A stretch of 64,000 bases of DNA, taken from the NCBI RefSeq assembly GCF_014838715.1, contig NZ_CP061947.1, forward strand, positions 4,702,001-4,766,000, given 5' to 3'. The position numbers and the translations under genes are program-made. A model generated the notes under the pieces. That model had not been told where the DNA came from. It ran no database searches and was given only the letters and a program-made list of their open reading frames with translations. Below, in pieces: positions 59,385 through 64,000 of the stretch. The stretch is from Algoriphagus sp. Y33. Lineage in GTDB: Bacteria; Bacteroidota; Bacteroidia; Cytophagales; Cyclobacteriaceae. Every line of letters begins with the position of its first letter. Position 1 is the stretch's first letter.

Positions 59385-60773
59385 TTACTTGTCTGTGAGC
59401 TTTTTGAAGTGACGAAAGAAAGCCGCAATGGTTTCTATTCCAATAAAGTAATTTTTCACGCCATAATGCTCATTGGGCGAATGTAAGGCATCAGTATCCA
59501 ATCCAAAACCGAATAAAATCGGGTCAGAACCCAATTCTTTCTGAAACAATGCTACAATAGGAATAGATCCGCCTTCACGCGTAGGAATTGGTCTTTTGCC
59601 AAAAGTCTCCTCCATTGCAGCTTCAGCGGCTCTGTACCCAACAGAGGAGTCAGAAACTACGGCTGGCGCTCCGCCATGATGTGCACGGACTTTCACCTTT
59701 ACGGATTCCGGAGCGATAGACTTGAAGTAATTTTCAAACAATTCTGAGATCTCATGCCAGTCCTGATCCGGAACAAGTCTCATGGAAATTTTTGCATGGG
59801 CTTTGGAAGGCAAAACAGTCTTCGCTCCTTCTCCTATATATCCGCCCCAGATGCCGTTCACATCAAGCGTTGGACGAATACCAACCCGTTCGATGGTTGT
59901 GTAGCCTTTTTCTCCATGCACCGCAGCTATATCCAGTTTATCTTGGTATTCATTGAGATCAAATGGAGCTTCGTTCAGTCGCTCTCTTTGCGCTGCGGTA
60001 AGCTCCTGCACTTTGTCATAGAATCCAGGAATAGTAATGTGATCGTTCTCATCTTTCATGGATGCGATCATGTCACAAAGCACATTGATCGGATTGGCTA
60101 CAGCTCCACCGTAGGTGCCTGAGTGCAGATCCCGGTTAGAACCTGTGACCTCCACTTCCATATAAGCCATGCCGCGAAGACCAACCGTAATGGAAGGATC
60201 TTGCATAGAAATCATATGGGTATCAGAAATCAGAATGACATCAGCCTTGAGTTTCTCTTTGTTTTCGATGAGAAACTTATCCAGGTTGTCAGAACCGACT
60301 TCCTCTTCCCCTTCGATCATGAATTTGACGTTACAAGGCAAATCTCCTGAAGCCATCATTGCTTCAAAAGCCTTCACATACATGTAGAATTGTCCTTTGT
60401 CATCTGCAGATCCGCGAGCGAAAATAGCTCCTTCAGGATGGATTTTAGTCTTTTTGATCACCGGTTCAAAGGGTGGTGAATCCCACAGTTCATAAGGATC
60501 GGCAGGCTGCACATCATAATGCCCATACACCAAAACTGTTTTTAAAATAGGGTCGACGATTTTCTCTCCATAAACAATCGGATAGCCTTTGGTCTGGCAG
60601 ATTTCCACTACATCGGCACCTGCTTTTTCCAAACTTTCTTTTACAAAATTGGCTGCTGCAAAGACATCATCTTTGAATTTCGGATCAGCACTTACCGATG
60701 GAATTCTGAGCAAATCCAATAATTCATTGAGAAAGCGATCTTTGTTATCGCGGATAAAATCATTAACAGCCAT
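59385..60773 (-). CDS. M20 family dipeptidase (CNDP-like)
   Basis: A 462-residue cytoplasmic zinc peptidase. Metal ligands are seen in VYGHYDVQPADPYELW (His and Asp), ARGSADDKGQFYMYV (Asp) and MIEGEEEVGSDN (Glu-Glu). The dimerisation/lid domain covers about residues 205-370 (NRDLHSGTYGGAVANPINVL). The final His is in GLDTDALHSPNEHYGVKNY. It cleaves di- or short peptides. A single-gene unit. Confidence 0.93.
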   Translation of the reverse strand: MAVNDFIRDNKDRFLNELLDLLRIPSVSADPKFKDDVFAAANFVKESLEKAGADVVEICQTKGYPIVYGEKIVDPILKTVLVYGHYDVQPADPYELWDSPPFEPVIKKTKIHPEGAIFARGSADDKGQFYMYVKAFEAMMASGDLPCNVKFMIEGEEEVGSDNLDKFLIENKEKLKADVILISDTHMISMQDPSITVGLRGMAYMEVEVTGSNRDLHSGTYGGAVANPINVLCDMIASMKDENDHITIPGFYDKVQELTAAQRERLNEAPFDLNEYQDKLDIAAVHGEKGYTTIERVGIRPTLDVNGIWGGYIGEGAKTVLPSKAHAKISMRLVPDQDWHEISELFENYFKSIAPESVKVKVRAHHGGAPAVVSDSSVGYRAAEAAMEETFGKRPIPTREGGSIPIVALFQKELGSDPILFGFGLDTDALHSPNEHYGVKNYFIGIETIAAFFRHFKKLTDK

Positions 60774-61082
60774 ATATCTGGGGATTATTTGGTAAAGAGT
60801 CCAAAATTATCCTTTTCAGTATGAAATGCCTATTTTGAGGAAGGTTAATTAGAACCCAAAGGCATGAAATAACTGCTTAAATGCATCATTTATTAGCAAT
60901 TCTATGCCGTAGCGCACAAATCCCACAGCCATTTCTGCCATGGCGGGTAGAAAACAGCCTAATTTACCTGTAACTATATCCCTTCACGCTAAAAAAAGTT
61001 ATAGGCTATTCGTAACCTAATACAAAATCAGGATAAAAATCAAAGACTAAGTATCAAGCCTAGTCTTTGAGTGTTTTGGTGA
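60774..61082. other. Intergenic region between M20 dipeptidase and ohr genes
   Basis: 309 bp. Holds the ohr terminator near its right end. Nothing else recognised. Confidence 0.5.
61041..61069 (-). terminator. Terminator after ohr
   Basis: CAAAGACTA and TAGTCTTTG form a perfect 9-bp stem with an 11-base loop. The flanking ATAAAAAT becomes a T-run on the minus strand. Confidence 0.75.
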
Positions 61083-61505
61083 TCAAGAAACTGCTTTCAC
61101 GTTCACTTCAACATTGCCTCGGGTAGCCTTAGAATAAGGGCAAACTTCATGCGCTGCATCCACGAGTTTTTGAGCTTCTTCCAATGAAGAAGCATGTGGG
61201 ATTTTCACAAAAATATCCACAGCCAAACCGAAATTACCCGGGCCATAGTTTCCCAGATGTACTTTGGTGGTAATCTCCGAGTCGCGTAGGCTGGTTTTGC
61301 CTGCCACGGCTCCCAACGCTCCTCCGAAACAAGCTGCATATCCAGCTGCAAAAAGTTGCTCAGGATTGGTCTTTCCTCCTTCTCCCCCTATTTCATGCGG
61401 CATGGCAACATCAAAATCCAGCAGACCGTCATCTGTTTTCACATGACCTTTTCTTCCTCCTGTATTTATTGCTGTCGCTGTATAGTCGATTTTTAGCTTT
61501 TCCAT
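61083..61505 (-). CDS. ohr: Organic hydroperoxide resistance protein (OsmC/Ohr family)
   Basis: A 140-residue thiol peroxidase that reduces organic hydroperoxides. The catalytic Cys is in YAACFGGALGAV, the resolving Cys in HEVCPYSKATRGNVEVN, and the conserved Arg/Glu region is around GGRKGHVKTDDG. I use the ATG at 61505 (MEKLKIDYTATAINTGG), because the longer frame begins nine codons earlier inside marR. Its start lies one base from the stop of the MarR gene, so both are co-transcribed. Confidence 0.93.
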   Translation of the reverse strand: MEKLKIDYTATAINTGGRKGHVKTDDGLLDFDVAMPHEIGGEGGKTNPEQLFAAGYAACFGGALGAVAGKTSLRDSEITTKVHLGNYGPGNFGLAVDIFVKIPHASSLEEAQKLVDAAHEVCPYSKATRGNVEVNVKAVS

Positions 61506-61506
61506 T

Positions 61507-61941
61507 CTAGTTAGATTTTTTAAGTGTTTCAATACCTGCTAACAAATTTGAAAGAGAATGGTTTAATTCAGGCAAGTGTAATTCGGAGGTTTCAACAAAC
61601 TTATCATTTAAAGAGTCTAGGACATCTTTTACTTTTGATTGAAGGGATTTGCCGGGGTAGGTCAACTCCACATGGACAGTTCTTTCGTCGGCTTCTCCTC
61701 TTTGTCTTTTTACATAATTCATAGCTTCGAGTTTTTTCAACAGGGGAGTCAGCGTACCGGAATCAAGATAAAGTCTCTTCCCTATTTCATTCACTTTCAG
61801 CCCATCTTCTTCCCACAACACAAAAAGGACAAGAAACTGCGGATAAGTCAAATTCAGCTCTTTCAAAGAAAGCTGGATAAGCTGGATCAATAATCTGGAA
61901 CTTGAATAGAGATTCTGGGAAAGTTGGTGGATTTGCAACAT
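61507..61941 (-). CDS. MarR family regulator, OhrR-like but without cysteine
   Basis: A 144-residue winged-helix protein: LNLTYPQFLVLFVLWEEDGL, KVNEIGKRLYLDSGTLTPLL and KKLEAMNYVKRQRGEADERT match OhrR closely. OhrR senses peroxides through an N-terminal Cys (QLCFALY in Bacillus). Here the aligned segment is QLSQNLYSSSRLL with Ser at residue 8, and no Cys occurs anywhere in the protein. So if it controls ohr it must sense something else or act differently. Confidence 0.88.
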   Translation of the reverse strand: MLQIHQLSQNLYSSSRLLIQLIQLSLKELNLTYPQFLVLFVLWEEDGLKVNEIGKRLYLDSGTLTPLLKKLEAMNYVKRQRGEADERTVHVELTYPGKSLQSKVKDVLDSLNDKFVETSELHLPELNHSLSNLLAGIETLKKSN

Positions 61942-62003
61942 AAGACCGCTTTTAAGATTTTATACAATTTAACTGTATAAACTTAGCTATACCCCCATAG
62001 TAA

Positions 62004-63221
62004 TCAATAATATCTGCCGATCAGCGGATGATCTACGATTTCTTTCTTCAATTTATCGGCATCAATGGTGCCTGGAACCCGGTAGGCAATTTCTCCTCCG
62101 GGCTCTATGAGCAAAGTAATCGGCAGACTTCCATCCCATTCCTTTCCTACTACTTCGATTACCTTATACTTGTCTTCAGTATCCATAATATAGTTTGGAA
62201 GAGCAGAGGACTTTCCCTTTAGAAATTTCAGTGCTTTGTCTGATTGACCCGGGCTATCCATGCTGATGGAGACAAACTGAAAATCCCGCTCCCCATACAT
62301 GCGCTGAATGGTTACAAATTCCGGATATTCTATAATACATGGCCCACACCAGGTAGCCCAGAAATTGACTAAAAGCAATTCGTCAGTATCGTTTTTCAGA
62401 AGATCAGCCAAACCGTCAGGCGTTAGCTTTTCAATTGTCACCTCTTTCTCTTTCCACTCCTTATTGGTTTTGATGGTGTACTCATTTTTCCAAGCCCACT
62501 TCATTGAGCATCCGAAAGCCGGGGTTTGTGCTTCAGCCTCGGGAAGACTCTTTCCTTCCAACGTCATATCAATTGCTTTTCTCAGATCTTCAGCATTGGC
62601 AGAGCCCGGCTTTTCAGAAGCATCTATTCTTCCCGAATAGCTGAGTTTTCTCTCTTTATCAAATACAAATACATGCGGCGTGGCTGTAGGACCATATGCC
62701 AATGAGAATTCATGTGTGTCTCCATCGTAGAGGTAAGGAAAATTGTAAGACTTATCATCAGCCCGGATTTTCATCTCCTCAAATGTGTCACTGAGATCAG
62801 TATAGCCTAATTCTTCCGGAAGAATTCCTATGGGACTATTGGAGGAAATCGCTACAAAAGCCACTTTTTTCTCCCTATAATCATTTACTACATCGATAAA
62901 TCTATCCTCATAAGCTTGGGCGGTAGGACAGTGATTGCAGGTAAAGTTGATGACAAGGACATCTGCATCGGAATAATCCTCCAGCTTATGATAGCTACCA
63001 TCTATTCCCGGCAGATTGAAAGGAGGGGCCGCATCACCAATTGCTAACTTCCTCACGGGCTTTTCCTCCACCAAGACAGGATTGGCAACAAAAACTGCAT
63101 TGGGAGCTTTTTCAGCTCCTTCCTCTATATTATCCTTGGGAGCACTTGTACACTGGATCAGTAAAAAAGCCGCTCCCACGAGAGCCTCAAATAAGAAGAT
63201 AAATTTCAATTTAGAATTCAT
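62004..63221 (-). CDS. Two-domain redoxin lipoprotein (AhpC/TSA-like plus TlpA-like)
   Basis: A 405-residue protein with a lipoprotein-like signal (LVGAAFLLIQCTSAP, C24). First domain about residues 58-215: IGDAAPPFNLPGIDGSYHKL with NFTCNHCPTAQAYEDRF (CxxC as CNHC). Second domain about 260-400: NFWATWCGPCIIEYPEFVTI with the WCGPC motif of TlpA/ResA. It likely sits in the periplasm as a disulfide reductase or peroxide-linked redoxin. Linkage of the two domains in one lipoprotein occurs in Bacteroidota but its partner is unknown. Confidence 0.88.
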   Translation of the reverse strand: MNSKLKFIFLFEALVGAAFLLIQCTSAPKDNIEEGAEKAPNAVFVANPVLVEEKPVRKLAIGDAAPPFNLPGIDGSYHKLEDYSDADVLVINFTCNHCPTAQAYEDRFIDVVNDYREKKVAFVAISSNSPIGILPEELGYTDLSDTFEEMKIRADDKSYNFPYLYDGDTHEFSLAYGPTATPHVFVFDKERKLSYSGRIDASEKPGSANAEDLRKAIDMTLEGKSLPEAEAQTPAFGCSMKWAWKNEYTIKTNKEWKEKEVTIEKLTPDGLADLLKNDTDELLLVNFWATWCGPCIIEYPEFVTIQRMYGERDFQFVSISMDSPGQSDKALKFLKGKSSALPNYIMDTEDKYKVIEVVGKEWDGSLPITLLIEPGGEIAYRVPGTIDADKLKKEIVDHPLIGRYY

Positions 63222-63486
63222 AGGTTATGGTGTTAGGCTTTGACGGGTTTATTGGCTTGTCAATAAATAGCAAAGCAGGATTCCGAATAGTAAAGCCTGA
63301 ATTACTCATTGTTCTGTCGTGTGACAAAATAATATGATCTATTTTAAAGCTCGAATAAAATACTGATTTTTCGATGCTTACAAAAATATTCAACCTCCTA
63401 TTTGACGATTGGTACTTGGTAAGGAAGAGTTAGACAATAAACTCTCTGCAGGATTTTTTACTTTAGATGCCAAGAAGCCTTTTCAT

Positions 63487-64000
63487 ATGACTATACAACA
63501 ACTCGAATACCTTCTTGCCGTCGACAAGTACCGACATTTTGGCCATGCCGCAGAAAGCTGCTTTGTAACTCAGCCCACCTTAAGTGCACAGCTCAGTAAG
63601 TTGGAGCGGGACTTGGATGTTGTCCTTTTTGATCGAAGTAAAATGCCGGTGATCCCCACAGAAATGGGGGTGCAGGTCATAGAGCAGGCCAAAAAAGTGG
63701 TTTCCGAGAGCAAGGGAGTTTTTGAGTTGGTAGCCCACCTGAAAGGAGACATATCAGGTGTCATCAAACTGGGAATCATCCCCACACTAGCACCTTATCT
63801 ACTGCATCTATTTATCCGGAATTTTCTGGAGAAATACCCGCATGTGAAGTTGGAAGTGCAGGAAATGGTCACCGAAGAGGTTGTAAAAAAACTAAAAAAT
63901 GACGAGCTGGACCTAGGAATAGTAGTGACTCCCCTGCATGAAGCGGGTATTGTAGAAAAGCCAATGTTTTATGAGAAGTTTTTAGCCTACCTCTCCAAAG
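63487..64000 (+). CDS. OxyR-like LysR family regulator, 3' end cut by window
   Basis: The open frame begins MTIQQLEYLLAVDKYRHFGH and continues to the right edge (171 codons seen). The N-terminal winged helix has AAESCFVTQPTLSAQLSKLE. The effector domain starts about residue 87 with IKLGIIPTLAPYLLHLFI. The pattern LEYLLAVDKYRHFGHAAE is that of OxyR-type regulators. The redox cysteines of OxyR lie further on and are outside the window. A peroxide-response role fits the redoxin and ohr genes nearby. Confidence 0.88.
   Translation, partial: MTIQQLEYLLAVDKYRHFGHAAESCFVTQPTLSAQLSKLERDLDVVLFDRSKMPVIPTEMGVQVIEQAKKVVSESKGVFELVAHLKGDISGVIKLGIIPTLAPYLLHLFIRNFLEKYPHVKLEVQEMVTEEVVKKLKNDELDLGIVVTPLHEAGIVEKPMFYEKFLAYLSK

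Overview
The window reads as chromosomal DNA of a Bacteroidota bacterium, most likely Cytophagales (Cyclobacteriaceae, Algoriphagus-like). The evidence is the gliding-motility ABC genes gldA-gldF-gldG, several FKBP lipoproteins with a GldI-like character, a DUF4290 gene beside murA, TAnnTTTG-type -7 promoter boxes, A-rich leaders instead of strong Shine-Dalgarno sites, and many lipoproteins. The genus is inference from gene content and family memory. I see no prophage, CRISPR array, rRNA or intact insertion sequence.

Layout. 1-9.8 kb: a GH15 glycosidase cut by the left edge, then nadD, gmk, a zinc-finger-like anti-sigma gene and an ECF sigma factor (all minus), then a lipid A-type acyltransferase, a UvrD/PcrA helicase, a DUF4290 gene and murA (plus). 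10.3-18.3 kb: a sugar-acid module (IlvD/Edd dehydratase and SDR), a lipoprotein, three consecutive proteins with twin-arginine-like leaders (Nif3-like, Gfo/Idh/MocA, sugar isomerase), a VOC protein and a VF530-type small protein. 18.6-23.2 kb: dnaN and gldGFA. 23.5-34.8 kb: an accessory-looking stretch with two overlapping serine hydrolases, an XRE/membrane protein, pseudogene fragments, an SDR/SnoaL pair opposite an HxlR regulator, two alpha/beta hydrolases with matching promoter regions next to an AraC regulator, and an NHL-type protein. 34.8-37.4 kb: tRNA-Arg(CCT) and the rpsP-rimM-trmD-rplS operon. 38.3-42.2 kb: three FKBP lipoproteins, a DHH phosphoesterase and ndk.

42.7-57.2 kb is the most coherent system: a nitrate/nitrite assimilation island of nirB, nirD, a DUF4202 gene, a NarX-like sensor kinase, a NarL/FixJ response regulator, a NarK-type transporter, a nitrate reductase fused to a NirB-like flavin and BFD module, a protein combining what looks like a siroheme-less nitrite/sulfite-reductase fold with a rubredoxin domain, and an outer-membrane barrel. 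TACTTAT/TACGTAT inverted repeats lie before nirB, the regulator, the transporter and the porin and are absent from the rest of what I read. They are good candidates for the operator of the island's own response regulator. The right end holds dsbD (carrying an in-frame REP-like palindrome), an M20 dipeptidase, ohr with a cysteine-free OhrR-like MarR regulator, a two-domain redoxin lipoprotein and a truncated OxyR-like LysR gene.

Three families of dispersed non-coding repeats run through the intergenic spaces. The most striking is a roughly 65-140 bp element, six copies here, whose one end always abuts the start codon of an unrelated gene or another copy of itself. It supplies a near-identical A-rich leader and contains interchangeable hairpins. 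This element and the nitrate regulon with its siroheme-less rubredoxin protein are the two observations I would follow up first.
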